From Phenylobacterium sp. (lineage in GTDB: Bacteria > Pseudomonadota > Alphaproteobacteria > Caulobacterales > Caulobacteraceae), in assembly GCA_018001015.1 (NCBI GenBank), contig JAGNIV010000008.1, positions 1-64,000 of the forward strand: a stretch of DNA of 64,000 nucleotides, given 5' to 3'. The translations under genes were made by a program, and so were the position numbers. A model generated the notes under the pieces. It saw nothing but the letters and a program-made list of their open reading frames with translations, searched no databases and was not told the DNA's origin. Below are positions 1 to 7,468 of this stretch, piece by piece (the first letter of the stretch is position 1; every line of letters begins with the position of its first letter).

Positions 1-624
1 ATTGAGCGGCGGAACCAGATACTCGCTGACCCCACGGCGCATCAGTTCGCGATAGAGGGCGATGTCGTTGGCCGCCCCGATCACCACCACCTTGGTGCCG
101 GGATCACAGACCTCGGCCAGCTGGTCGAGCTGAGCGATCAGCTGCGGCGCCGGATCCAGGCTCTCCACCATCACCAGGGAGGGGGTCGGCTGGTTCTGAT
201 AGGTCTCGAAGGCGCCGGTCAGGCCGCCCATGCGCACCACCACGGCGGCCCGCGCCATGCGGCGGTCGGCGGCGGCGCGCTCCACAAGGTCGGCGGTCTC
301 GGGCTGGGCGCAGAAGACGTGGATGGTGATGCGCGGCAAGGTGTGCTCGCCGAGCGCGGCCTCCGCCCCGGCGATCATCTCGTGCACGGGATTGGGGACC
401 TGAGCGCGCGGCGGCTCGGGCTGGTGCAGATCGTCGGCCAGCGGGTCGTCGCCCTCGAAGCCCCGGGGATCGGGCTCGCGGGCCGGCGGGAAGTCGGCGA
501 AGGGATCCGCGCCGGTGGCCGGAGTCATCGGCGTCTCGCGCCAAGCCTCGCTTGCCGGCGAGGTGAACTCGTCGTCGGCCTCGAACTCGAGATCGAAGGG
601 ATCGTGACCCGGCTTGGAAGTCAT
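1..624 (-). CDS. cpaE: Tad pilus assembly protein CpaE (partial, C-terminus beyond window)
   Basis: This is the N-terminal 208 codons of a CpaE/TadZ-type protein, the MinD-like ATPase that places the Tad pilus machine at the pole. The visible part holds an acidic, proline-rich N-terminus (about residues 1-85) and then a receiver-like domain (VFCAQPE..., LVMVES, VVVIGAANDIALYRELMRRGVSEYL), typical of the atypical response-regulator domain that precedes the ATPase. The Walker-type ATPase domain lies outside the window. It sits 10 bp after cpaD in the same direction, as in the Caulobacter cpa operon. The start is the ATG at 624. The assignment rests on the receiver-like sequence plus locus order. 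Confidence 0.85.
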   Translation of the reverse strand, partial: MTSKPGHDPFDLEFEADDEFTSPASEAWRETPMTPATGADPFADFPPAREPDPRGFEGDDPLADDLHQPEPPRAQVPNPVHEMIAGAEAALGEHTLPRITIHVFCAQPETADLVERAAADRRMARAAVVVRMGGLTGAFETYQNQPTPSLVMVESLDPAPQLIAQLDQLAEVCDPGTKVVVIGAANDIALYRELMRRGVSEYLVPPLN

Positions 625-634
625 GCGCGCGCCA

Positions 635-1315
635 TCACTTGGCCACCGAGGAAACGACGCCCTTGGCCTGATCGTCCACGGCCGAGGACATCACTTCGCC
701 CCTGCGGTACTTGTCGAGGGCGTAGACCCGGCGCTGGGCGTCGGCGGGGGCGAGGTCGGCAGGCCGCACGAGATCGGCGGGGTTGGCGACCTGGGCGGCC
801 ATGTTGGCGGTGATCGCGCAGCCGAAGTTGGGTTGCACCTGGTTGCGGGCCGAGTGGGCGATGTTGGTCCACTGCTCACCGCAGCGCGGAACCACCGCCT
901 GGTAGCGGCTATAGGCGATCCGCAGCGGCGCGCCGGCCTGGGCGTCGGCGTCGTAGCCGGCCATGATGATCAGGCTGGGAGACACGCCCTGGCCCAGGAG
1001 GAAGCTGCGCGCGGCCTCGGCGGCCCGATAGGCCGATGAGGTGTCGGCGCCGGCGGCCGGGGTCTGGATGGTGATCGCCCCGCCCTCGGCGTCGCGCCAG
1101 CCGTCCAGATAGGCGATCAGCGCGTCGGCCTGGTTGGAGGACAGGCCCTGGACGTGGACCGCCAGCGCCAGGCTCTCGGCCTGCGCGACGGCCGTGGCCT
1201 TGAAATGTTCGGTGGGCGTGCGGGCCTCGACCAGGCGGTCAGGCGTGCTGGCGGTGGCGCAGGCCGACAGGCAGAGCGCCGACAGGATCGCGGAGGTTCT
1301 CAGCAGACTGCTCAT
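635..1315 (-). CDS. cpaD: Tad pilus assembly lipoprotein CpaD
   Basis: This 226-aa protein matches the CpaD family of outer-membrane lipoproteins that help the CpaC secretin in Tad pilus export. The N-terminus is a lipoprotein signal with lipobox LSAC, so the mature protein would begin at Cys19. The rest shows the CpaD pattern of a cell-wall-binding-like domain (SLALAVHVQGLSSNQADALIA) and a C-terminal segment with PNFGCAITANMAAQVANPADLV. Its ATG overlaps the cpaC stop by 4 nt (ATGA), so translation is probably coupled. The product acts at the inner face of the outer membrane. Confidence 0.88.
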   Translation of the reverse strand: MSSLLRTSAILSALCLSACATASTPDRLVEARTPTEHFKATAVAQAESLALAVHVQGLSSNQADALIAYLDGWRDAEGGAITIQTPAAGADTSSAYRAAEAARSFLLGQGVSPSLIIMAGYDADAQAGAPLRIAYSRYQAVVPRCGEQWTNIAHSARNQVQPNFGCAITANMAAQVANPADLVRPADLAPADAQRRVYALDKYRRGEVMSSAVDDQAKGVVSSVAK

Positions 1316-2892
1316 TCGATCACGTAGCCGTAGGGCCCCTGGTAGGCGCGGGCCGCCTGGGCCTGCGGATTGGCCTTGTAGGCCTTGGTCAGCTCGCCCA
1401 TCAGCAGGGTGGAGGCGTCGTTGGCGATGCGCAGGCCGTCCACCGGGGTCTGCAGGCGGTCGGGGCTGGTGGGGGTGACGATGTAGGGGGTGACGATCAC
1501 CACCAGTTCGGTCTCGCCGCTCAGATAGTCCCGGCTGCGGAACAGGGCGCCCAGCACCGGCAGGGTGGTCATGCCCGGCAGGCCATCGAGGCTTTGCTTG
1601 GTCTTCTCCTGCAGCAGGCCGGCGATCATCATCGAACCGCCCGACGGCAGCTCCACGCTGGTTTCGGCGCGGCGCACGCTGAGCGCCGGGATGCTGAGGG
1701 ATGTGTTGGTGGCGGCGCTGGAGACGGTGAACGCCCCTGTGCTCGTCAGTTCGGAGACCTCGGTGGAGATCTTCAGGGCGATGCGGCCCTGGGACATGAC
1801 GAGGGGGGTGAAGCCGAGGCCCACGCCGAAGGGCTTGAACTCGACGGTGATCTTGCCGTCCGCGTCCTGGGCCACGGGGACCGGGAACTCGCCGCCGGCC
1901 AGGAACTTGGCCGACTCCCCGGAAACGGCCGTCAGGTTCGGCTCGGCCAGCATGCGGATCAGGCCGACCCGCTCGAAGGCCTTCAGGGTCGCCTCGCCCT
2001 TGTTCAGGCCGGGGTCGCCCGCCGTGGTCCTGTTCACCGAAAGCGGGTCGTTGCGATCGACGAAGTCGAAATTCTGGCGCGTGTACTCGGTGTGATAGGT
2101 CCCGGTGGCGGAGTCATAGACCTGGGTCGCCACCGGCACGCTGCGGCTGACCACCGGGGTCTGGGTGGTGTCGGCCTTGTATCCGGCGGAAACGCCGCCC
2201 AGCAGGGCGCCATTGACCGCGAAGCTGGCGGCGGTGCCGAGCAAATACTGCGGCTCGCCCAGCTGGTTGAGCACCGCTGACAGGTTGAAGCCCAGCTGCT
2301 TGATGACGTTGCGCTGCATCTCGACGATGCGGACCTTCAGCATCACCTGGTCCTTGCCGGCGATGCTCAGCATGTTGAGCACCTGCTCGGGCTTCTCCAC
2401 CGAGGCCCGGGCGATCTGGACCGCCTTGTCGGCGTCGGCGAGATTGGCCACCTGCCCCGACAGGATGATGCTCGACCGGATGCCGTCCACCTGGACCCGG
2501 GCGCCGGGCAGGATGCGGTTGATGGTCTGGGCGATGGCCGAGGTGTCCTGGTCGACGCGGACGTCCAGGGACAGGATGCGCCGGCCCGTGCCGTCAAAGA
2601 ACACAGCGTCGGTCTGGCCCTGCTTGACCCCGAGGATGAAGATTCGGCGCGGCGTGCGCAGCATGGCCTCGGCCACGTCCGGATTGGTCACCAGCACGTC
2701 GCGGGCGTCCACCGGCAGTTCGATGATGGCCGACTTGCCCATCGGCACCGATAGGGACTGAACCGCCCCGCCGGTCTGCGAAAGATCGACCCGGACCACG
2801 GCCCCACCGGTGAGACCGCTCTGGGCGTGGGCGGCGCCGGTCAGGCTGGCGGCGGCGAGGAGGAAGGCTGCGAAGAGGGCGCGCGGGTTCAT
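1312..2892 (-). CDS. cpaC: Tad pilus secretin CpaC
   Basis: This 526-aa outer-membrane secretin forms the exit channel of the Tad pilus. A cleavable signal peptide ends near AHAQS. It is followed by the pilus-assembly N-terminal domain (residues about 30-110, with GKSAIIELPVDARDVLVTNPDVAEA), a BON-like segment (about 110-170), and the secretin domain to the C-terminus. Hallmarks of the secretin are LAEPNLTAVSGESAKFLAGGEFPVP and the late PVLGALFRSRDY..ETELVVIVTPYIV. Start and stop both overlap neighbours by 4 nt, giving one tightly coupled cpaB-cpaC-cpaD unit. Length is normal for the family. Confidence 0.95.
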   Translation of the reverse strand: MNPRALFAAFLLAAASLTGAAHAQSGLTGGAVVRVDLSQTGGAVQSLSVPMGKSAIIELPVDARDVLVTNPDVAEAMLRTPRRIFILGVKQGQTDAVFFDGTGRRILSLDVRVDQDTSAIAQTINRILPGARVQVDGIRSSIILSGQVANLADADKAVQIARASVEKPEQVLNMLSIAGKDQVMLKVRIVEMQRNVIKQLGFNLSAVLNQLGEPQYLLGTAASFAVNGALLGGVSAGYKADTTQTPVVSRSVPVATQVYDSATGTYHTEYTRQNFDFVDRNDPLSVNRTTAGDPGLNKGEATLKAFERVGLIRMLAEPNLTAVSGESAKFLAGGEFPVPVAQDADGKITVEFKPFGVGLGFTPLVMSQGRIALKISTEVSELTSTGAFTVSSAATNTSLSIPALSVRRAETSVELPSGGSMMIAGLLQEKTKQSLDGLPGMTTLPVLGALFRSRDYLSGETELVVIVTPYIVTPTSPDRLQTPVDGLRIANDASTLLMGELTKAYKANPQAQAARAYQGPYGYVIE

Positions 2893-3752
2893 CGGACAAG
2901 CACCTCGCTGGCCGTTCCGCCGCGGTAGACCCGAAGGCCCTGTCCGCCACGCTTGCCGGGTGTGCCGCGGGAGGCCGAGCCCCCCAGGTCGGCGTAGGAG
3001 CGCAGGGCCAGCTGCATCTCCCCCTGGGCCTTGCCCCGCGACAGCACCTCGGCGTCGGCGGCGGGCACCTCCAGCACGGCCACGGCGCCGACGATGGTGC
3101 GGGCGTCCTTCTCGGGATCGGTCTTCTGGTCGATGGCCAGGACGCGCAGGTTGCGCATCAGGGTCTCGGAGACCCAGCTGCGGCCGTCGGCGGCCTGCTT
3201 GCTCTGCAGCACGTCCACCCGGTCACCCGGCAGGATGAAACCGCCCACGGCGGTCTCGGCGTTGATCGGCACGCTCATGGCGCGCATGCCCGGCAGCAGC
3301 ACCACGGCCATGTAGCCGCTCTGGCCGCCGCGCACGACCTTTCGCGCGATGACCGGCTCGCCCTTGAGCATCGGCTCCTTGACGATCGCGCCGTCGAAGG
3401 CGGCCATCGGGCCCTGGGCCATCATGGCGGTCGTGGTCTGGGCGGCTTTCTGGGCCACCTGTTTGGCGGTGGTGTCGGCGACGGGGGCCGGAGCCGCGCC
3501 GTCGGTGACGAAGTTGGGGTTGAGCGCCTCGATGGGCCAGGGCTGCCAGGTCATGTCAGTCGCCGACAGCCTCGCGCCGACGGGCAGGTCGCGGCTGGCC
3601 ACCAGGACATTGGCCATCGGCTTGGCGGGCGCGGCGACCGCGACCACCGGAGCCGGCGCCTTCTTCGGAGTCACCATGCCGCGCACGAGGAACGCCAGCA
3701 CGATGGCGACGATGGCGGCGACGGCGAAGATGGCGATGCGGACGGCGCCCAT
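2889..3752 (-). CDS. cpaB: Tad pilus assembly protein CpaB
   Basis: This 287-aa periplasmic or inner-membrane protein belongs to the RcpC/CpaB family. The N-terminal hydrophobic anchor (about residues 5-25, IAIFAVAAIVAIVLAFLVRG) is followed by an SAF-like domain (VLVASRDLPVGARLSATDMTWQPWP) and the RcpC domain with the typical MSVPINAETAVGGFILPGDRVDVL. CpaB is thought to assist the secretin. Its stop overlaps the cpaC start by 4 nt. There is a 152-bp gap to cpaA upstream, which may carry a separate promoter. Confidence 0.93.
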   Translation of the reverse strand: MGAVRIAIFAVAAIVAIVLAFLVRGMVTPKKAPAPVVAVAAPAKPMANVLVASRDLPVGARLSATDMTWQPWPIEALNPNFVTDGAAPAPVADTTAKQVAQKAAQTTTAMMAQGPMAAFDGAIVKEPMLKGEPVIARKVVRGGQSGYMAVVLLPGMRAMSVPINAETAVGGFILPGDRVDVLQSKQAADGRSWVSETLMRNLRVLAIDQKTDPEKDARTIVGAVAVLEVPAADAEVLSRGKAQGEMQLALRSYADLGGSASRGTPGKRGGQGLRVYRGGTASEVLVR

Positions 3753-3880
3753 GAACGACTACTCGAGGTTTCCCGCTCGGGGAGACCGGGGTGACTGGCG
3801 GCGGCCCTGCGATCCGCGCGGGCGCACACGATTCGAAAATCCGACCTTCTGCCGGCACGTCGCTTTTGGGGCCCGCATGG

Positions 3881-3895
3881 TTAACGCGGGCTAAA
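3881..3895. promoter_or_regulatory. CtrA-box-like sequence upstream of cpaB
   Basis: TTAA-N7-TAAA lies in the cpaA-cpaB gap, about 130 bp before cpaB. The CtrA consensus is TTAA-N7-TTAA, so this has one mismatch. In Caulobacter the cpa genes are controlled by CtrA, which makes the site plausible, but a single degenerate match is weak evidence. Confidence 0.25.
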
Positions 3896-3904
3896 GGAAG
3901 TCCG

Positions 3905-4423
3905 TCAGGACAGTCCGGGGAACGCGGCCATCAGGGCGCAGGCCGGGAAGGCCGCCAGGGCCCCAACCGCGATCGCCACGCCGTACGGGACATTCTCGCC
4001 CGGGGTGGCCAGGCGACCCACCCAGGCCGGCCCGTTCAAGACATAAGGCCGCACCCACATGGAGCGCAGGGCCAGCAGGCCCATGGCCAAGCCTCCGCCG
4101 GCCACGCCGGTGACCAGCAAATAGGTGGCGAAGGCCGGCCAGCCGAGCCAGAGGCCCGCCGCGGCGAACAACTTGGCGTCGCCGCCGCCGATCCAGCCGA
4201 GGGAGAACATCACCATGCCCATGACCAGAGCGATCGCGCCGATGCCGGCCTGGACGCCGATGGCCTGCGGCGTCAGCCCCATCGCCAGGGCCGCCGGGAA
4301 GAAGGCCAGGATCAGGACGCCCGAAATCCAATTGGGGATCGTGTAGCTGGTGGCGTCGCGCAGGGCGCCCACGATCACCAGGGCGGGAAAGATCGACAGG
4401 AGAGCGGCCTGGAGCAGGGGCAT
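3905..4423 (-). CDS. cpaA: Tad prepilin peptidase CpaA
   Basis: This 172-aa inner-membrane aspartic protease removes the leader from Flp pilin and TadE-like pseudopilins. Both expected catalytic aspartates are present: Asp23 in LRDATSYTIPNW, the first cytoplasmic motif, and Asp82 in the GGGDAKLF motif, the GxGD signature. Five or six hydrophobic stretches fit a short type IV prepilin peptidase without the methylase domain, the normal Tad form. It lies between pilA and cpaB as in Caulobacter. Confidence 0.92.
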   Translation of the reverse strand: MPLLQAALLSIFPALVIVGALRDATSYTIPNWISGVLILAFFPAALAMGLTPQAIGVQAGIGAIALVMGMVMFSLGWIGGGDAKLFAAAGLWLGWPAFATYLLVTGVAGGGLAMGLLALRSMWVRPYVLNGPAWVGRLATPGENVPYGVAIAVGALAAFPACALMAAFPGLS

Positions 4424-4552
4424 CGGCGGGTGACCATCTGGCGGGGTTCGGATGTGATCCTGCCGCCTTTGGGTGAACGGGAGGTTTCAGACAGCGAAAG
4501 GGCCGCGGCGCTTTCGCACCGCGGCCCCCGCAATGTTTCGGAGCTGAGCCGC

Positions 4553-4720
4553 TTATTGCGGCATCGCGGTCCCGATTTTGGTGAAGGTGCCGGCGATCTT
4601 GCCCGACAGGGTGTTCATCGCGGTGATGAGCACGACGGCGATCAGAGCCGCGATCAGGCCATACTCGATGGCCGTGGCGCCGGATTCATCCTTCAGGAAG
4701 CGCGTGACGAACTTGGACAT
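4553..4720 (-). CDS. pilA: Flp/Fap-type major pilin PilA
   Basis: This 55-aa preprotein is the Tad pilus subunit. Cleavage is expected after Gly14 (DESG/ATAIEYGLIAAL), leaving Glu at +5 of the mature pilin, the hallmark of type IV pilins. The hydrophobic helix runs to about residue 36 and the tail is short, as in Flp pilins. The reading frame is open for 28 more codons upstream. I chose the ATG at 4720 because AAGGAG sits just ahead of it and the prepilin leader begins there. It is first in the cpa order, and CpaA next door is its processing enzyme. Confidence 0.95.
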   Translation of the reverse strand: MSKFVTRFLKDESGATAIEYGLIAALIAVVLITAMNTLSGKIAGTFTKIGTAMPQ

Positions 4721-4819
4721 GGTGGTCTCCTTGGAAAATTTGCGAACCAGTTGGTGAGTGAGGGACCAAGTCACCGACTTGCTCGCCCCGAATTGCAGGA
4801 TCAATTTGCGCCGCCGCGC

Positions 4820-4834
4820 TTAATGTCGAGTAAA
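4820..4834. promoter_or_regulatory. CtrA-box-like site upstream of pilA
   Basis: TTAA-N7-TAAA lies about 100 bp ahead of the pilA start, one base away from the CtrA consensus TTAA-N7-TTAA. pilA of Caulobacter is a known CtrA target, so a functional box in this 311-bp gap (4721-5031) is expected. A further TTAACCAT half-site occurs at 4893-4900, nearer the divergent gene. The rest of the gap is AT-richer and holds no gene that I can see. Confidence 0.4.
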
Positions 4835-5031
4835 CACGGAAGTATTCGTCGAGAACTTTCTATGGTTTACTTTTGTTTACTGTGAACACCCATTAACCAT
4901 GGACCCTGCATCGGACCGGAATCGGGGATTTTTCATAATGATTCTCGCGCGCGCGTGAGTCGGTCTTTTCTTCAACCTTTTTTGACCATTCCCGGCGAGG
5001 TTGGGGGCCAAGTTTTTTTCCAGGTTCGCAA

Positions 5032-5526
5032 ATGCGCCGCCCACTCTTCGCCACCGCCCTCGCCGTCCTGGCCCTCGCGGCCCAGGTTTCCGTCGCCGGC
5101 GCGGCGACGATTTCGGCGGTGATGGACCAGGGCGTCCGCATCAGCCTGCCGGCCGGGGCCCGGGACGTGCTGATCGGCAACCCCGCCATCGCCGACATCA
5201 ATGTCATCGACAGCCGCACCGCCATCGTCCAGGGCCGCGCCTACGGCGTCACCAACCTGATGATCATCGACGCCCGCGGCCGCACCATTCAGAACAACCA
5301 GGTCGTGGTCTCCGGCCCGGAGGTGAACCGCGTCTCGATCTACCAGGGCCCCAACAGCGGCGCGCTCGCGGCCAATGTCGCCAACTATTCCTGCGCCCCC
5401 CGCTGCGAGCGCACCCCGATGCCCGGTGAGATCGACAGCGAGTACAATCGCTTCTCCATGCCGTTCAACGCCTACGCCCAGCGCGCCGCCGAGGCCCGCC
5501 GCGCCGTCGGCCAGAACGGCCAGTAA
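5032..5526 (+). CDS. Stand-alone pilus-assembly N-domain protein (CpaC N-terminal-like)
   Basis: This 164-aa secreted protein has a clear signal peptide (cleavage near AGAATIS). One domain follows that matches the N-terminal domain of CpaC secretins (RISLPAGARDVLIGNPAIADINVIDSRTAIVQGRAYGVTNLMIID), and no secretin barrel follows. The C-terminal 60 residues carry two cysteines (CAPRC) and low-complexity sequence. It is divergent from pilA and leads a group with two TadE-like genes, so it probably serves Tad pilus assembly in the periplasm. It could be a secretin cap or a partner that pairs with the CpaC N-domain. The specific role is inferred. Confidence 0.75.
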   Translation: MRRPLFATALAVLALAAQVSVAGAATISAVMDQGVRISLPAGARDVLIGNPAIADINVIDSRTAIVQGRAYGVTNLMIIDARGRTIQNNQVVVSGPEVNRVSIYQGPNSGALAANVANYSCAPRCERTPMPGEIDSEYNRFSMPFNAYAQRAAEARRAVGQNGQ

Positions 5527-5611
5527 CCGCCGGCGACGGGATCGGCGCGCCTTAAACCTCCGATTCAGCAGACTTGGCTATCCTGGGGCCGAACATCCCC
5601 CCGAGGACGTC

Positions 5612-6202
5612 ATGAGCCGCCGCGCCATCGCCTTTCAGAACCTGCTGCTGCGGTTCGCCGCCGCCCGGCGGGGGACCACGGCGATCGAGTTCGCCATCAT
5701 CGCCCTGCCCTTCTGCGTCATGCTGTTTGGCATCATCGAGCTGGGCATGGTGTTCCTCGTCTCGGTGACCCTGCAGAACGCCACCGACAACGCCGCCCGC
5801 CAGATCCGCACCGGCCAGTTTCAAACCAGCGGATCCAACGCCAAGGGCGACTTCAAGACCCAGGTCTGCAATCGCATGGCCTGGCTGGCCACCTCCTGCA
5901 CCAGCAAGCTCACCGTGGCGGTGCAGACCTTCGCCGACTTCGACACCGCCAGCACCAACAGCGCGACGGCCGGAACGGCCTGGACCCCGGCGGCGGCGGC
6001 GGCCACCTGCTTTTCCACCGGCGCGCCCGGCGACATCGTCCTGGTGCGCGCCTACTACGAGTGGGACGTCTTCACGCCGCTGCTGGACAAGTCGCTGGTC
6101 AACATGGGGGCCAACTCCAACAAGCGGCTGATCTCGACGGTGGCCACGTTCCGCAACGAACCCTATTCCACAGCCACCCCGGTGGGCGCGAAATGCAGCT
6201 GA
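5612..6202 (+). CDS. TadE-like pseudopilin
   Basis: This 196-aa protein has the TadE signature: a basic leader, then RRG/TTAIEFAIIALPFCVMLFGII, so a CpaA-type peptidase would cut after Gly21 and leave Glu at +5. One N-terminal transmembrane helix is followed by an extracytoplasmic domain with several cysteines (VCNRMAW, TSCTSK, ATCFS, final AKCS). TadE/TadF proteins are minor pseudopilins needed for Tad pilus formation. The ATG at 5612 was chosen over earlier in-frame codons because the leader starts there. It overlaps the next gene by 10 nt. Confidence 0.85.
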   Translation: MSRRAIAFQNLLLRFAAARRGTTAIEFAIIALPFCVMLFGIIELGMVFLVSVTLQNATDNAARQIRTGQFQTSGSNAKGDFKTQVCNRMAWLATSCTSKLTVAVQTFADFDTASTNSATAGTAWTPAAAAATCFSTGAPGDIVLVRAYYEWDVFTPLLDKSLVNMGANSNKRLISTVATFRNEPYSTATPVGAKCS

Positions 6203-6717
6203 AACACCTGATCAAGGACCGCCGCGGCGCCGCGGCGGTGGAGTTCGCCTTCATCGCCCCGGTGATGATCCTGATGTATTACGGCCTGGCCGAGCTGACC
6301 CAGGGTATGATGGCCGACCGGCGCGCCAGCCATGTGGCCTCGGCCATCGGCGACCTGGTGGCCCAGGACACCGTCATCAACACCACCGAGATGAACGATA
6401 TCTTCAATGTGGGCAAGGCGATCATCGCCCCCTTCCCCACCAGCGGCCTGTCCATGCGCGTCACCTCGATCCGCAAGGATTCCACCGGCGCGATCCAGGT
6501 GGTGTGGTCCAAGAGCTCCGGCTCCATGGGGGTGCTGAGCACTGTGTCCAGCGTTCCCACCGGCCTGATCGCCAACAACGAGAGCGTGATCCTCGCGGAG
6601 TCGAGCTACGTTTATAACTCGGCCACCAAGAAGGCCCTGCCCAACGCCATGACCTTTACTCAGAAATACTACCTCAAGCCCCGCAAGACCGCGCAGGTCA
6701 CCTGGAGCTCGACCTAA
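6193..6717 (+). CDS. TadE/TadF-like pseudopilin
   Basis: This 174-aa protein is the second TadE-type gene in tandem. It has a short basic leader, the processing site DRRG/AAAVEFAFIAP with Glu at +5, one transmembrane helix, and a C-terminal extracytoplasmic domain without cysteines. Its start lies inside the end of the preceding gene, so the two are translationally coupled. Together they would form a minor-pilin pair for the Tad machine. Its 3' end overlaps the convergent pabC by 20 bp. Confidence 0.85.
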   Translation: MQLKHLIKDRRGAAAVEFAFIAPVMILMYYGLAELTQGMMADRRASHVASAIGDLVAQDTVINTTEMNDIFNVGKAIIAPFPTSGLSMRVTSIRKDSTGAIQVVWSKSSGSMGVLSTVSSVPTGLIANNESVILAESSYVYNSATKKALPNAMTFTQKYYLKPRKTAQVTWSST

Positions 6718-7468
6718 GGCCCAGGAGCCCGGCGATCTCGGCCACCCTCGCCGAGGGCTCAAAGCCTCGCCCGTCCAGGATCCCCACCTCCCTCACCCCG
6801 ATCAGACTGTTGGTGAGGAACATCGCCTGGGCGTCCGCCAGCGCCTCGAGACCCGCCGCGACTTCGGTCACCGCCACCGCCGCCATCACCTGGCGCCGCA
6901 CGATTCCGTCCAGCACCCCGCAGTCCAGGGCGGGCGTGAAGACCCGGCCATCCCGCAGCCAGAAAAGATTGGCGGCCGCCGCGCAGGCGAGGTGGCCCCG
7001 CCCGTTCAGCAGAATCGCCTCATCTGCTCCCGCGTTCCGGGCCTCGCGCCGCGCCAGCACATTGTCGAGATAGGCCAAGGTCTTGAGCCTGGAGGCCGGC
7101 GAACCCTCGTTGCGCGTCACGGCGCTGACCATCAGCCGCGCCGGCGTCGTCGGCGCCACGGTGGCGGCGGCCGTGGCGAGCAGCCGGGGCGCGGGCGTCT
7201 CGGGACGGTCCAGCCCCCGCCCGCCAGACCCCGCCGTCAGGGTCAGCCGCACCGCCGCCCGCTCGCCGTCCAGACCTGCCTCGGAGACCGCCTGGCGCAT
7301 CAGCGCCTTGGCCTGGACGCGGTCCGGCGCGGGCAGGCCCAATATGGCGCAGCCTGCCGCCATCCGCTCCAGGTGATCGTCTACCGCCACCAGTTCTCCC
7401 GCCCGCCAGAGCATCGTCTCGAACAGCCCGTCCCCCAGCAGCAGGCCGCGGTCATCCAGCGGAATCAT
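6698..7468 (-). CDS. pabC: Aminodeoxychorismate lyase (class IV aminotransferase)
   Basis: This 256-aa PLP enzyme of fold type IV fits 4-amino-4-deoxychorismate lyase, which yields p-aminobenzoate for folate. Landmarks are DDRGLLLGDGLFETM at the N-terminus, SRLKTLAYLDNVLARREA carrying the probable PLP lysine, and the C-terminal FLTNSLIGVREV. The neighbour is pabB, overlapping by 4 nt, which supports PabC over a branched-chain or D-amino-acid aminotransferase of the same fold. Confidence 0.88.
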   Translation of the reverse strand: MIPLDDRGLLLGDGLFETMLWRAGELVAVDDHLERMAAGCAILGLPAPDRVQAKALMRQAVSEAGLDGERAAVRLTLTAGSGGRGLDRPETPAPRLLATAAATVAPTTPARLMVSAVTRNEGSPASRLKTLAYLDNVLARREARNAGADEAILLNGRGHLACAAAANLFWLRDGRVFTPALDCGVLDGIVRRQVMAAVAVTEVAAGLEALADAQAMFLTNSLIGVREVGILDGRGFEPSARVAEIAGLLGLRSSSR

